Assembly (NCBI RefSeq): GCF_965219715.1
Contig: NZ_OZ244785.1
Coordinates: forward strand, 930,001 to 994,000
Direction of reading: 5' to 3'
From: Bacterioplanoides sp965219715
GTDB lineage: Bacteria > Pseudomonadota > Gammaproteobacteria > Pseudomonadales > Oceanobacteraceae
DNA: 64,000 nucleotides
Made by a program: the position numbers and the translations under genes. Position 1 is the first letter of the stretch, and every line of letters starts with the position of its first letter. Below, in pieces: positions 27,066 through 36,532 of this stretch. The notes under the pieces are model-generated. The model worked only from the letters and a program-made list of their open reading frames with translations. It ran no database searches and was not told the DNA's origin.

Positions 27066-28190
27066 TTACTCTAACTTCAGGCGACATTCGTCGGCATTGG
27101 CATCAATCTTACAACGAACTTTGCGCATCAACTTCAGCATTCGGGCGTCGTAGGTGCCCTTGTCGCGCATTGCCAGGCGTAGCTGTTGTAACTGTTCATT
27201 ACGCTTCTGTTGCTCGGTGACGTTCACCGATTGCCAGTTCTCCGCCGGAACATTTCGCACTTCGGCTTCAACGCGATTCACATAGTTGTCAAACTTAAAC
27301 AGGAAATCTTCACGCAATAACTGCGCTAATCCGGTCGGGAACTTATCCTTGCGTCCAACCAGCTGCATGGTCGATAAAGACTGCGGCATATTCATAATCC
27401 GCACCGGACCATTGAGCTGACCGGAAATTAACGCATGATAGATCACTGCCGGAGCAAGAATGGCATCAACCTGACGATTCACAAAGGATTCCGCTGCTCG
27501 TACCGGTGGCTGTGCCATCGCCTTATCATTCAGCTGTTTTGCCATCGCCACTAACGTCAGATCGTCGTCCAGTACTCCAAGCTTCTGGCGCGACAAACCC
27601 GCAAAGGTGCCTTTAGAAGTACCATTGCGAATCACGTAGCTATCTCCCAGATAAGCCACACCGGCAACAACATAGTCGCCCTCTTCCATACGCTTAGCAG
27701 TTTTTGGGCTGGCAATAACCTGACTGAGAATTTGCAGATGCTGTGTCGATGGTACGGCACCCGGCGCTTCTAACGTTGCGGTGAACTTATTAAATTCGTA
27801 AACCTGATTACCGCGCACCAGAGCCGCATCACATTCACCACTTTTCAACTTGGAGATCAGCTCTTTTTCATCGGTAAAGGCACGAACATCCAGCGCCAAC
27901 CCGTAATGCAGCGAGCGTAATTTCTGATCGTCCACCGTCGCATAAATAGGACCGTTGCGCCCCAGTGGATCCCAGACACAAAAGCTGCGTTCGATTTTGC
28001 CATTAACCAATTGGTCGGCATGAAGCTTTTTCAGGGCACGAACACGCTTCTGCAGCGGCAGATTCATATTCATCACGGTGGAATTCAGCTTTGCCAGCTT
28101 CTTTTCTGACAGTTCAGGTACCGCGAGAGCCAATCTGGGTAAGACCATTAACGCCAGAGCCAGACCTGCGAAGGTCATTATCCGTTTCAT
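27066..28190 (-). CDS. Periplasmic solute-binding-like protein, function unknown
   Basis: A 374-residue exported protein with signal peptide MKRIMTFAGLALALMVLPRLALA. The middle resembles a two-lobed solute-binding protein: ERSFCVWDPLGRNGPIYATV, then ALVRGNQVYEFNKF, DYVVAGVAYLGDSYVIRNG and MNMPQSLSTMQLVG. Two C-terminal cysteines (RKVRCKIDANADECRLK) may pair. I recall similar proteins annotated as putative solute-binding proteins (DUF6091-like) without a known ligand. No transporter genes adjoin it. Confidence 0.7.
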   Translation of the reverse strand: MKRIMTFAGLALALMVLPRLALAVPELSEKKLAKLNSTVMNMNLPLQKRVRALKKLHADQLVNGKIERSFCVWDPLGRNGPIYATVDDQKLRSLHYGLALDVRAFTDEKELISKLKSGECDAALVRGNQVYEFNKFTATLEAPGAVPSTQHLQILSQVIASPKTAKRMEEGDYVVAGVAYLGDSYVIRNGTSKGTFAGLSRQKLGVLDDDLTLVAMAKQLNDKAMAQPPVRAAESFVNRQVDAILAPAVIYHALISGQLNGPVRIMNMPQSLSTMQLVGRKDKFPTGLAQLLREDFLFKFDNYVNRVEAEVRNVPAENWQSVNVTEQQKRNEQLQQLRLAMRDKGTYDARMLKLMRKVRCKIDANADECRLKLE

Positions 28191-28218
28191 TGTGAGAAAT
28201 CCTTATTATTTTTTTAAG

Positions 28219-28247
28219 CAGATTTCACCCACAAATCATGAAATCTG
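28219..28247. repeat. Inverted repeat in the leader of the solute-binding-like gene
   Basis: Perfect 9-bp arms CAGATTTCA and TGAAATCTG separated by 11 bases, 29 bp upstream of the start codon at 28190 and within the 224-bp divergent region that also precedes the acyl-CoA ligase gene. It could be an operator for either gene or an mRNA leader hairpin. Confidence 0.45.
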
Positions 28248-28414
28248 GCTTTATTAAACGCCCAACAGGCCTATCGTGCATTGACTCCCGTGCCATAACA
28301 AGGGGCCAAATATGCCACACAGGAGAACCCCCGTTCAGCCAATTACGATTTTTAACAGACGAATAAGAAAAGTGTCATTAATGTGGTAAGCATAAAAATA
28401 ACAAGGACCGAATA

Positions 28415-30076
28415 ATGTCGATTAACACCCTGAAAACCCCACTGGAAATGTTATACCACTGGGAGCAAACACGGCCTGAGGCCATTTATTTACGCCAACC
28501 GATTGATGGCGTTTTTTACGAATACAGTTGGTACGACGTTGGCCAGAAGGTACGCCGTCTTGCCAGCGCCTTAATTGCGCAGAATTTTGATCAGGGCAGT
28601 CACATTGCCATCCTGTCGAAAAACTGCGCCGAATGGTTTATCGCCGACCTGGCAATCATGATGGCAGGCCATGTATCGGTTCCCATTTATGCCACTGCGG
28701 GGCAGGAAACCATTCAATATGTGTTGAACCACAGTAACTGTCGGGCCGTATTTATCGGCAAACTCGACGATACCCAAAACCAGTGTGATGCCATTCCGGA
28801 GCAGGTAAAACGTCTTGGCTTCCCGTATCCCAACGTTGAACGTGCCGAACTGAAACTGGATTTCCAGTGGTCAGAATTGCAGGCGCAACCGCCTCATCCG
28901 GGCAACCCGGTGCCGGATCTGCAAGACACCATGACCATTATTTATACCTCTGGCAGCACCGGAAATCCTAAAGGTGTGGTTAACACCTATGAATCTTATG
29001 CCTTTGCCAGTCAGCAATTTGTCGACACCATGGCGTTCACTCATAAAGAACGTGCACTGAGCTATTTACCTCTGGCGCATATCACGGAGCGTACAGTGGT
29101 TGAAGGTTCCAGCTTTTATTGCGGCTGCGAGATCTCGTTTGTCGAAAGTCTCGACACCTTTGTCGATAATTTAAAAGCGGTATCACCAACGCTGTTTTTA
29201 TCCGTGCCACGTCTGTGGACGCGCTTCCAGATGGGTGTTCTGGCGAAAATGCCACCGAAAAAACTCAACCTGTTATTGAGCATTCCGATTCTCAATAAAG
29301 TTGTCGCGAAGAAAATTCGCCAGCAACTGGGACTGGATAGTGCTCGGGTATTTGGCAGTGGCTCGGCTCCGTTATCACCGGCAACCATTCGTTGGTATGA
29401 ACGCATCGGCGTAAATATTACCGAAGCCTGGGGCATGTCAGAAACCAATGCACTGGGCACCAACTGCCACCCTTTCCGCAGCGATAAAATCGGCAGTATT
29501 GGCCGCCCCTACCCTGGCGTCGAATTGCGTATCGCAGAAGATGGCGAAATTCAGGTACGAGGCGATTTCCTAATGAAGGAATATTATCTGGAACCTGAAA
29601 AAACCGCGGAAGTTTTTACCGACGATGGCTTTCTGCGCACCGGTGATAAAGGTGAAGTTGATGGCGATGGTTATGTAAAGATTACCGGACGCCTGAAAGA
29701 GATCTTTAAAACTGCAAAAGGCAAATACGTTGCTCCGGTTCCGATTGAATCACGCCTGATGGAAAACCCGTTAATTGAACAGATCTGCGTAACCGGCTCT
29801 AATTTAAAACAACCGGTTGCTCTGGTGGTGTTAACGCCAGAAGCGCAACAGCATGATCAACAACACATTCGCACCAGCCTGATCAAAACGCTGAAAAAAA
29901 CCAACAGCAAGCTCGAAAGCCATGCGGTATTAGATGGTTTATTGATTGTGCAGGAGGCCTGGACGCCGGATAACGGCTTATTAACACCTACGTTAAAAAT
30001 ACGCCGTCATTTATTGGAAGGTCGTTATCAGGAAGCCATTCAACAGGAACTGAGCGATAAAGTTGTTTGGCTGTAA
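28415..30076 (+). CDS. Long-chain acyl-CoA synthetase / AMP-dependent ligase
   Basis: Activates a fatty acid with ATP and CoA through an acyl-adenylate. The 553-residue protein has the P-loop-like TIIYTSGSTGNPKGVV (about residues 176-191), the YLPLAHITERTV motif, TEAWGMSETNALGT, the adenylate-binding DDGFLRTGDKGEVDGDGYVKITGRLKE split over residues 405-432, and the catalytic lysine region KTAKGKYVAP. It groups with the FAA1/long-chain type rather than FadD of E. coli by these motifs. Transcribed alone. Confidence 0.9.
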   Translation: MSINTLKTPLEMLYHWEQTRPEAIYLRQPIDGVFYEYSWYDVGQKVRRLASALIAQNFDQGSHIAILSKNCAEWFIADLAIMMAGHVSVPIYATAGQETIQYVLNHSNCRAVFIGKLDDTQNQCDAIPEQVKRLGFPYPNVERAELKLDFQWSELQAQPPHPGNPVPDLQDTMTIIYTSGSTGNPKGVVNTYESYAFASQQFVDTMAFTHKERALSYLPLAHITERTVVEGSSFYCGCEISFVESLDTFVDNLKAVSPTLFLSVPRLWTRFQMGVLAKMPPKKLNLLLSIPILNKVVAKKIRQQLGLDSARVFGSGSAPLSPATIRWYERIGVNITEAWGMSETNALGTNCHPFRSDKIGSIGRPYPGVELRIAEDGEIQVRGDFLMKEYYLEPEKTAEVFTDDGFLRTGDKGEVDGDGYVKITGRLKEIFKTAKGKYVAPVPIESRLMENPLIEQICVTGSNLKQPVALVVLTPEAQQHDQQHIRTSLIKTLKKTNSKLESHAVLDGLLIVQEAWTPDNGLLTPTLKIRRHLLEGRYQEAIQQELSDKVVWL

Positions 30077-30111
30077 CCGATATACCAGCTAAACAATAGC
30101 GAATACGTCAG

Positions 30112-30148
30112 CCATAAAAAAACCGCTTCGATTGAAGCGGTTTTTTTT
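30112..30148. terminator. Bidirectional terminator between the acyl-CoA ligase gene and secF
   Basis: Arms AACCGCTTC and GAAGCGGTT (30121-30142) with a 4-base loop, A-run before and T-run after, serving two convergent genes. Confidence 0.88.
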
Positions 30149-30186
30149 ATGTTTACTGATAAATCAGAAACCTCAGGTCTGAAACC

Positions 30187-31107
30187 TCAAGGACGGTCGT
30201 CCTCTTCTTCTTCCAGTTCAGGTGGCATCAGATCTTCACGGCTGATGTTCATCATCAGCAGAATATTCGCAGCAACATAAATCGACGAATAAGTACCAAC
30301 AACCACACCAATCATTAACGCCAGTGCAAAGTTATGGATCAGCTCACCGCCAACAACCATTAATGCACCTAACACCAGAGCGGTTGTTAAGGAGGTCATA
30401 ATGGTACGGCCCAGAGTCTGGTTCAGAGATTCGTTAATCACTTCAACCGGGCCACCGCGACGAACGATACGGAAGTTCTCACGAATACGGTCAGCAACAA
30501 CGATGGTATCGTTCAGGGAGTAACCAATAACCGCCAGCAATGCCGCCAGTACCGTTAAGTCAAAGTCCCACTGGAACAGCGAGAAGAAGCCAAGAATAAT
30601 GACCACGTCGTGGAACAAAGCAGCAACCGCACCCACCGAGAATTTAATCTGGAAGCGCGCTGCAACATAGATCATCACCACAAACAGAGCGAGCAATAAA
30701 GCCAGGCCGCCCTGGTCACGTAACTCTTCACCAACGTTCGCGCCAACGAATTCGGAACGCTTCAGAATAATGTGATTGCCCTGTGCTTCGTTCTGCAGCA
30801 CCAGCAATACTTCATTACCCAGGTCATCGCGGAATGCTTCAGACATACGGACCAACACGTCGGTTTCCGAACCAAAGTTCTGAACCACAACGTCTTTATA
30901 GCCCGCACCGTCGAGGATTTTAGTGATGGCATCCAGGTTCTCCGGCTGCTCGTATTCCACTTCCAGCAGCGTACCACCGGTGAAATCAAGGCCCAGATTC
31001 AGTCCCTGAGTCGCCAGGGAACCAATGGATACAACAATCAGAATCGCAGACAGCACCATGGCTGCCATGCGTAACTTCATAAAATCGTAATTTGGCACCT
31101 TACTCAT
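30187..31107 (-). CDS. secF: Protein translocase subunit SecF
   Basis: Inner-membrane partner of SecD that uses the proton gradient to complete protein export. The 306-residue protein has six spans, with the family motifs GLNLGLDFTGGTLLEVEY near the N terminus, AVIGYSLNDTIVVADRIREN and TLGRTIMTSLTTALVLGALM. The acidic tail ELEEEEDDRP is typical. It overlaps secD by 4 bp and completes the queA-tgt-yajC-secD-secF run. Confidence 0.98.
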   Translation of the reverse strand: MSKVPNYDFMKLRMAAMVLSAILIVVSIGSLATQGLNLGLDFTGGTLLEVEYEQPENLDAITKILDGAGYKDVVVQNFGSETDVLVRMSEAFRDDLGNEVLLVLQNEAQGNHIILKRSEFVGANVGEELRDQGGLALLLALFVVMIYVAARFQIKFSVGAVAALFHDVVIILGFFSLFQWDFDLTVLAALLAVIGYSLNDTIVVADRIRENFRIVRRGGPVEVINESLNQTLGRTIMTSLTTALVLGALMVVGGELIHNFALALMIGVVVGTYSSIYVAANILLMMNISREDLMPPELEEEEDDRP

Positions 31108-32963
31108 GACTGGCCTCCGATAGATAAAGAATCAATACGACGGCCGCCGTAAATGGTGTTGATGATGGCACGAGTCAGAACAATCGCAGTGAACATCGAA
31201 GTGATGATACCGAACGACAGAGTGACTGCGAATCCTTTCACCGGACCGGTACCCGCAGCGAACAGAATCACCGCAACCAACAAGGTGGTTAAGTTGGCAT
31301 CAAGAATGGTCACAAACGCGCGGTCATAACCTTCATGAATCGCCTGTTGCGGCGATCGTCCTGCCAGCAGCTCTTCACGAATACGCGAGAAAATAAGTAC
31401 GTTCGCATCCACTGCCATACCAACGGTTAATACAATACCGGCAATACCCGGCAAGGTCAGAGTGGCACCAATAATCGACATCAAAGCGATCAGAATCACC
31501 AGGTTAGCGACAAGTGCGATGTTAGCCACCATACCGAATAAGCGATAGAACACCACCATAGCGACCAGCACCAGCGCCAGACCAGCCATGACTGAGTTCA
31601 CACCCATTTCGATGTTTTCTTTACCCAGGCTTGGGCCAACGGTACGTTCTTCTACGAAGAACATAGGTGCAGCCAGAGCACCGGCGCGTAATAACAGCGC
31701 CAGCTCCGACGCTTCAGCCGACTCCAGACCAGTGATACGGAAGCTGGAACCTAACGTGCTCTGAATCGTAGCCAGAGAAATAATCGACTTCTCGACTACC
31801 TGAATGGTTTTTTGCTTTTCAACACCATCAACTATTTCATAAGTGGTTTTCGGTTTACGCTCAACAAACAGCACCGCCATACGACGTTTGATGTTTTTGC
31901 GCGTTACCTGAGTCATGCGCGCACCGCCCTTGGAATCCAGATCGATATTCACCTGTGGGAAGCCATTTTCATCAAATGAAGGCTGGGCGTTGGTCACGCT
32001 GTCACCGGTGGTGATGATCGTTTTCTGCAGTCGTGCAGTGCGAAAATCTTCGTTACGGAAGCTGTATTCTTCTGTCTGGAAACGACTCGCGCCTGGCTCG
32101 GCTTCAAGACGGAACTCCAGGTTCGCGGCTTTACCCAGAATCTTCTTCGCTTCAGCGGTGTCCTGTACACCTGGCAGCTCGACCACAATACGATTACGGC
32201 CCTGACGCTGAACCAGAGGTTCGGCAACACCCAGCTCATTCACACGGTTACGAATGGTGGTTAAGTTTTGTTTGATGGCATAGTTTTCGAACGACTTAAT
32301 CTGCTGCTCAGTCACCTTCAGCACCAGATCATAAAACTCACCATTATCTTCTGAAGAACGCAGGAATTCATTGTAGTTCCGAGCAACAAAGTTGGACGCT
32401 TCATCCCGGATTGCCGGGTCAACAAAGCTGATGCGCAGGCTCTGACCTTCCACCTGGATACGGCGATATTTCAGCTTTTCTTCACGCAGTTTGTTACGCA
32501 TTTCCTGACGGTAGTTTTTGATTTTGCTGGCCAGATAATCGGCCATATCAACTTCCATCAGGAAGTGCACACCACCACTCAGGTCCAGGCCCAGAGTCAT
32601 AGGTCCGGCGCCCAGGTTAACCAACCATTCCGGCGTGGTTGGCGCCAGGTTCAGGGCAACAATATATTCATCACCCAACAAACGCTGTACTGCGGCTTTC
32701 GCCGGTAACTGATTTTTGGTTTCGGTCAGACGGAACAAAGCCGTGCTGCCTTTTACTTCTTCACCAAAGAATTCAATGTCGTTTTTGTTGAGCGCATCGC
32801 GTACCTGAGTCAGCGTCGCTTCGCTCATCTCAGCACCGGAACGGGCCGGTGTAACCTGAATCGCAGGATCGGGTGGGTACAGGTTTGGAGCGGCGTAAAT
32901 GGCCGAGAGTACCAGCACCAGCAGGATCAGAATGTGTTTCCAGATGGGTGTTTTATTGAGCAT
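31104..32963 (-). CDS. secD: Protein translocase subunit SecD
   Basis: Large membrane subunit (619 residues) of the SecDF export motor. The N-terminal span (HILILLVLVLSAIYAAPNLYP), the LGLDLSGGVHFLMEVD motif, the large periplasmic P1 domain, and the C-terminal block of five spans with GIAGIVLTVGMAVDANVLIFSRIREE and GYDRAFVTILDANLTTLLVA are all present. Full length, no anomalies. Confidence 0.98.
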   Translation of the reverse strand: MLNKTPIWKHILILLVLVLSAIYAAPNLYPPDPAIQVTPARSGAEMSEATLTQVRDALNKNDIEFFGEEVKGSTALFRLTETKNQLPAKAAVQRLLGDEYIVALNLAPTTPEWLVNLGAGPMTLGLDLSGGVHFLMEVDMADYLASKIKNYRQEMRNKLREEKLKYRRIQVEGQSLRISFVDPAIRDEASNFVARNYNEFLRSSEDNGEFYDLVLKVTEQQIKSFENYAIKQNLTTIRNRVNELGVAEPLVQRQGRNRIVVELPGVQDTAEAKKILGKAANLEFRLEAEPGASRFQTEEYSFRNEDFRTARLQKTIITTGDSVTNAQPSFDENGFPQVNIDLDSKGGARMTQVTRKNIKRRMAVLFVERKPKTTYEIVDGVEKQKTIQVVEKSIISLATIQSTLGSSFRITGLESAEASELALLLRAGALAAPMFFVEERTVGPSLGKENIEMGVNSVMAGLALVLVAMVVFYRLFGMVANIALVANLVILIALMSIIGATLTLPGIAGIVLTVGMAVDANVLIFSRIREELLAGRSPQQAIHEGYDRAFVTILDANLTTLLVAVILFAAGTGPVKGFAVTLSFGIITSMFTAIVLTRAIINTIYGGRRIDSLSIGGQS

Positions 32964-33068
32964 ACAACTGCCCTTATTCCTTATTGTGTTCCTTAAACAG
33001 CAACAAAGACGGCCGCCCGTAACGGACGCCGTCTTATGGGTGCAGACCCACAGGCCTGCCGCAGCCGA

Positions 33069-33428
33069 TTAAGCTTTAACTTCTTTAATGGTGCCTTTTG
33101 GCAGTGCCGCTGTTACCGCAATTTTCTGAACCGGCAGTTCCACGCCTTTAGACACTTCGATTACGATAAAGTCTTCGGTTACCTTGGTTACTTTACCCAG
33201 CATGCCGCCAGCCGTTACCACTTCATCACCAACAGACAGACCGCCAACCAGCTCTTTGTGTTCCTTCTGACGCTTGCTCTGTGGACGCCACAGCAGGAAG
33301 TAGAAAATCAGCAGGAAGCCACCCAGGAAAATCAGCTGGCCAGTCACGCCCATTGGCTGAGCGGCTGCGCCTTCTGCGAAGGCCAGTGGTGAAGTAGCTA
33401 AAGCCAGTACGGCTAACAGTGCTTTCAT
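33069..33428 (-). CDS. yajC: Preprotein translocase accessory subunit YajC
   Basis: Single-span protein (119 residues) associated with SecDF and the Sec channel. The segment LIFLGGFLLIFYFLLWRPQSKRQKEHKELV is diagnostic, and the soluble part has GDEVVTAGGMLGKVTKV. The ATG at 33428 (GGGGAC upstream) gives a natural hydrophobic leader; an ATG 21 bases upstream lacks a ribosome site. It precedes secD by 105 bp. Confidence 0.96.
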   Translation of the reverse strand: MKALLAVLALATSPLAFAEGAAAQPMGVTGQLIFLGGFLLIFYFLLWRPQSKRQKEHKELVGGLSVGDEVVTAGGMLGKVTKVTEDFIVIEVSKGVELPVQKIAVTAALPKGTIKEVKA

Positions 33429-33500
33429 TGAAAGTGTCCCCAATGTCATTTTTGTGTGCAGCGTACTGCACGGTTATTACAAGATTTGAATAGTTTCGCG

Positions 33501-34655
33501 TTATGCATCATCGCCAGGATTAACCGGCGTCTCCAGCGGCGGCGTTTCCAGACCGCGCTTGGCATAGAATTCGTCAACAAAGTCGGCAAATGTACCCTCT
33601 TCCAGAGAGCGGCGCAAACCAGCCATCAGTGTCTGGTAGTAATGGAGGTTATGAATGCTATTTAAAGTGGCGCCTAATATTTCTTTACACTTATCTAAGT
33701 GATGCAGGTAAGCACGACTGAAGTTTTTACAGGTATAGCAATCACACTCAGCATCCACCGGCTCAGTGCTGGTGCGGTTAGCGGCATTACGGATTTTTAA
33801 CACCCCGGTCGAGGTAAACAGGTGCGAGTTACGCGCATTACGGGTTGGCATGACGCAATCGAACATATCGACACCACGGCGCACACCTTCCACCAGGTCT
33901 TCCGGTTTACCAACCCCCATCAGATAACGCGGCTTATCTTTCGGCATTTTCGGAGCGGTGTGCTTCAGAATGCGCATCATGTCAGGCTTAGGCTCACCCA
34001 CACTTAAACCACCAATGGCATAACCATCAAAGCCAATGTCGGTCAGGCCCTCGAGCGATTCATCACGCAGATCTTCATACATCCCGCCCTGAATAATGCC
34101 AAACAGCGCCGATGGATTATCACCGTGAGCATCTTTGGAGCGCTTGGCCCAACGCAGCGACATACGCATGGAGTCCGCCGCTTCTTTGGTGGTCGCCGGA
34201 TAAGGCGTACATTCATCAAAGATCATCACGATATCGGAGCCCAGGTCACGTTGAACCTGCATCGAGCTTTCCGGAGTCATCAATACCTTTTCGCCATTGA
34301 CCGGCGATTTAAAGGTCACACCTTCTTCGGTGATCTTACGCATATCACCCAGGCTGAATACCTGGAAGCCGCCGGAGTCGGTCAGAATAGGCTTATCCCA
34401 GCCGATAAAATCGTGCAGATCACCGTGTTGTTTAATGATCTCAGTCCCCGGGCGCAACATCAGATGGAACGTGTTGCCGAGGATAATATCCGCACCCAGA
34501 TCGTTAATCTGATCCGGATTCAGACCTTTCACCGTGCCGTAGGTGCCTACCGGCATAAACGCCGGAGTCTGCACTTCACCCCGAGGGAACTTTAACGTTC
34601 CGCGGCGGGCGTGACTGCTGCCATCGGTAATTTCCGAGTGCAGCTCAAAATTCAT
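33501..34655 (-). CDS. tgt: Queuine tRNA-ribosyltransferase
   Basis: Exchanges guanine for preQ1 at position 34 of tRNAs with GUN anticodons. The 384-residue protein carries ARRGTLKFPRGEVQTPAFMP, the catalytic aspartate region DSGGFQVFSL, GGLSVGEPK, and the zinc site CDCYTCKNFSRAYLHHL. The start at 34655 (MNFELHSEI) matches the family; an ATG 18 bases upstream is possible. It works after QueA's substrate supply in queuosine synthesis and lies next to queA. Confidence 0.97.
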   Translation of the reverse strand: MNFELHSEITDGSSHARRGTLKFPRGEVQTPAFMPVGTYGTVKGLNPDQINDLGADIILGNTFHLMLRPGTEIIKQHGDLHDFIGWDKPILTDSGGFQVFSLGDMRKITEEGVTFKSPVNGEKVLMTPESSMQVQRDLGSDIVMIFDECTPYPATTKEAADSMRMSLRWAKRSKDAHGDNPSALFGIIQGGMYEDLRDESLEGLTDIGFDGYAIGGLSVGEPKPDMMRILKHTAPKMPKDKPRYLMGVGKPEDLVEGVRRGVDMFDCVMPTRNARNSHLFTSTGVLKIRNAANRTSTEPVDAECDCYTCKNFSRAYLHHLDKCKEILGATLNSIHNLHYYQTLMAGLRRSLEEGTFADFVDEFYAKRGLETPPLETPVNPGDDA

Positions 34656-34723
34656 AAAACATTCGCGCGTCATATTCTGTAAACCTGACTGTTCTGCAAA
34701 GCTGTTGCGGCTGGATAACCCGC

Positions 34724-35767
34724 TCAGGCCTTATTCGGGGTGACAAACATAGCATCCCCATAACTGTAAAAACGGTATTGTTCAGCAATGGCCTGTTCGT
34801 AAGCAGACATTACCTGTTCTTTTCCGGCAAACGCCGACACCAGCATAATTAACGTCGATTCCGGCAAATGGAAATTGGTGATCATGGCATCCACACTGCG
34901 GAACTGATAACCCGGGAAGATAAAGATTTCGCTGTCATCATAAAACGTGGCAATTTCCCCCTGCTGACTGGCACTTTCAAGGCTGCGCACCGAGGTTGTC
35001 CCCACCGCAATCACACGTTTGCCGTTAGCACGGGTCTGTTTTACCGCTTCCACCACTTGCTGAGACACTTCGATGTATTCCGAATGCATTTTATGCTCAT
35101 GCACATCATCAACTTTTACGGGCTGGAAGGTTCCGGCGCCCACATGTAACGTCACATAAGCAAAGTTAACGCCCTTGCCTTTTAAACGTTCCAGCAAACC
35201 GTCATCAAAGTGCAAGCCAGCCGTTGGTGCCGCCACAGCACCCGGCTTTTCTGCATACACGGTTTGGTAACGCTCTTTATCTTCTTCCGCATCATCACGT
35301 TCCATATACGGCGGCAGCGGCATATGACCAACGTCATCGAGCAAATCAAGCAGCGGTTTTTCGCCGGCAAACTTCAGATGAAACAAGGCGCCTTCACGAC
35401 CAACCACTTCAACGGCAACACCATCGTCTTTGCCGCCACCGAGATAAATCGTCTGACCCGGCTTAGGCGAACGAGACGACTTCAGGTGTGCCAGTGCTTC
35501 CCGCTCATTCAGCACACGCTCAATTAACGCTTCCAGCTTGCCGCCACTTTCCTTCTCTCCATATAAGCGCGCCGGAATCACCTTGGTATTGTTAAATACT
35601 AATAAGTCACCCGGCTCGATCAGAGCTTCGATATCCCGGAAAATTTTGTGCTCAACAGCACCGCCCTGGCCATTCAGGCACAATAAACGCGATGCGCTGC
35701 GTTCTGCCATCGGATAGCGGGCAATCAGCTCATCCGGCAGTTCAAAATTAAAATCGCTGGTTTTCAT
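34724..35767 (-). CDS. queA: S-adenosylmethionine:tRNA ribosyltransferase-isomerase
   Basis: Converts preQ1 in tRNA to epoxyqueuosine using the ribosyl part of AdoMet. The 347-residue protein shows the N-terminal FNFELPDELIARYPMAERS, FNNTKVIPARLYG, APTAGLHFDDGLLE, YVTLHVGAGTFQPVKVDDV, and NFHLPESTLIMLVSAFAG. Full length. First gene of the queA-tgt-yajC-secD-secF run, divergent from the tRNA-Leu genes. Confidence 0.98.
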   Translation of the reverse strand: MKTSDFNFELPDELIARYPMAERSASRLLCLNGQGGAVEHKIFRDIEALIEPGDLLVFNNTKVIPARLYGEKESGGKLEALIERVLNEREALAHLKSSRSPKPGQTIYLGGGKDDGVAVEVVGREGALFHLKFAGEKPLLDLLDDVGHMPLPPYMERDDAEEDKERYQTVYAEKPGAVAAPTAGLHFDDGLLERLKGKGVNFAYVTLHVGAGTFQPVKVDDVHEHKMHSEYIEVSQQVVEAVKQTRANGKRVIAVGTTSVRSLESASQQGEIATFYDDSEIFIFPGYQFRSVDAMITNFHLPESTLIMLVSAFAGKEQVMSAYEQAIAEQYRFYSYGDAMFVTPNKA

Positions 35768-35887
35768 CTTTTTTTGACGTCGTGTGAGAGGAGCGCAACT
35801 CAGTACTGGAGCGCCTTGCTCATTGAAAGTGCGGCAAGATTACCGGATAAATTTCACTAAGTTAAGGAAATCATTAGAAAAAAAGTG

Positions 35888-35915
35888 TTGACACCCCATA
35901 AATCCCCTGTAGAAT
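35888..35915 (+). promoter_or_regulatory. Strong sigma-70 promoter of the tRNA-Leu genes
   Basis: TTGACA and TAGAAT spaced by 16 bp, followed by a GC-rich discriminator (GCGCCGCC), ending about 31 bp before the first tRNA. A consensus -35 box with a GC-rich discriminator is typical of stringently controlled stable-RNA promoters. Confidence 0.8.
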
Positions 35916-35946
35916 GCGCCGCCACTGACACAGCAGACGCCGATTT

Positions 35947-36033
35947 GCCAGAGTGGCGAAATTGGTAGACGCAGGGGATTCAAAATCCCCCGCCTTAACG
36001 GGTGTGCCGGTTCGAGTCCGGCCTCTGGTACCA
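35947..36033 (+). tRNA. tRNA-Leu (anticodon CAA)
   Basis: An 87-base class II tRNA. The acceptor stem pairs GCCAGAG with CTCTGGT (a G-U first pair), the anticodon loop is TTCAAAA giving CAA, there is a long variable arm, the T-loop is TTCGAGT and CCA is encoded. Reads UUG codons. Confidence 0.97.
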
Positions 36034-36111
36034 GTTATGCAGGTACGCTTCGGTTCTCAGCAGTCAGTGACAATGATTCAGTAGATCTCTACTTTTTACT
36101 GAATGAAAAAT

Positions 36112-36198
36112 GCCCAGGTGGTGGAATTGGTAGACACGCTAGCTTCAGGTGCTAGTGGCCGTATGGCCGTGGGAGTTCAAGTCTCCCCCTGGGCACCA
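36112..36198 (+). tRNA. tRNA-Leu (anticodon CAG), copy 1
   Basis: An 87-base class II tRNA. Acceptor GCCCAGG pairs with CCTGGGC, the anticodon stem CTAGC/GCTAG encloses loop TTCAGGT (anticodon CAG), a long variable arm is present and CCA is encoded. Reads CUG codons. 78 bp from the previous tRNA. Confidence 0.97.
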
Positions 36199-36284
36199 CT
36201 ACTTACTTTATGTAATTAGTTGGTGTCGCATTTTTCGAAGACACACGTTATTTAGCACTTCTCCGGAAGATCGCTAAACGCCTT

Positions 36285-36371
36285 GCCCAGGTGGTGGAAT
36301 TGGTAGACACGCTAGCTTCAGGTGCTAGTGGCCGTATGGCCGTGGGAGTTCAAGTCTCCCCCTGGGCACCA
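36285..36371 (+). tRNA. tRNA-Leu (anticodon CAG), copy 2
   Basis: Base-for-base identical to the copy at 36112-36198, while the spacers between the tRNAs differ in sequence, so the duplication is either old or the copies are kept identical by gene conversion. CCA is encoded. Confidence 0.97.
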
Positions 36372-36532
36372 CAATATTTCCTGATTGTGATGATTTCCCC
36401 GAAAACTCACTCGAAACATTTTATCTTCTGATAATGCATATCTGTTTGTATCTGTCAGTTAGACTAAATACCCCTATTACCTGTATTGCTTTTAGCTAAA
36501 CTTTGTTCTGTTTCAGGAACAGAGGAAGCGCT

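Noticed and set aside
34125..34595. 156-codon plus-strand ORF inside tgt
   Set aside because: Antisense shadow of a well-conserved gene; no ribosome site or family.
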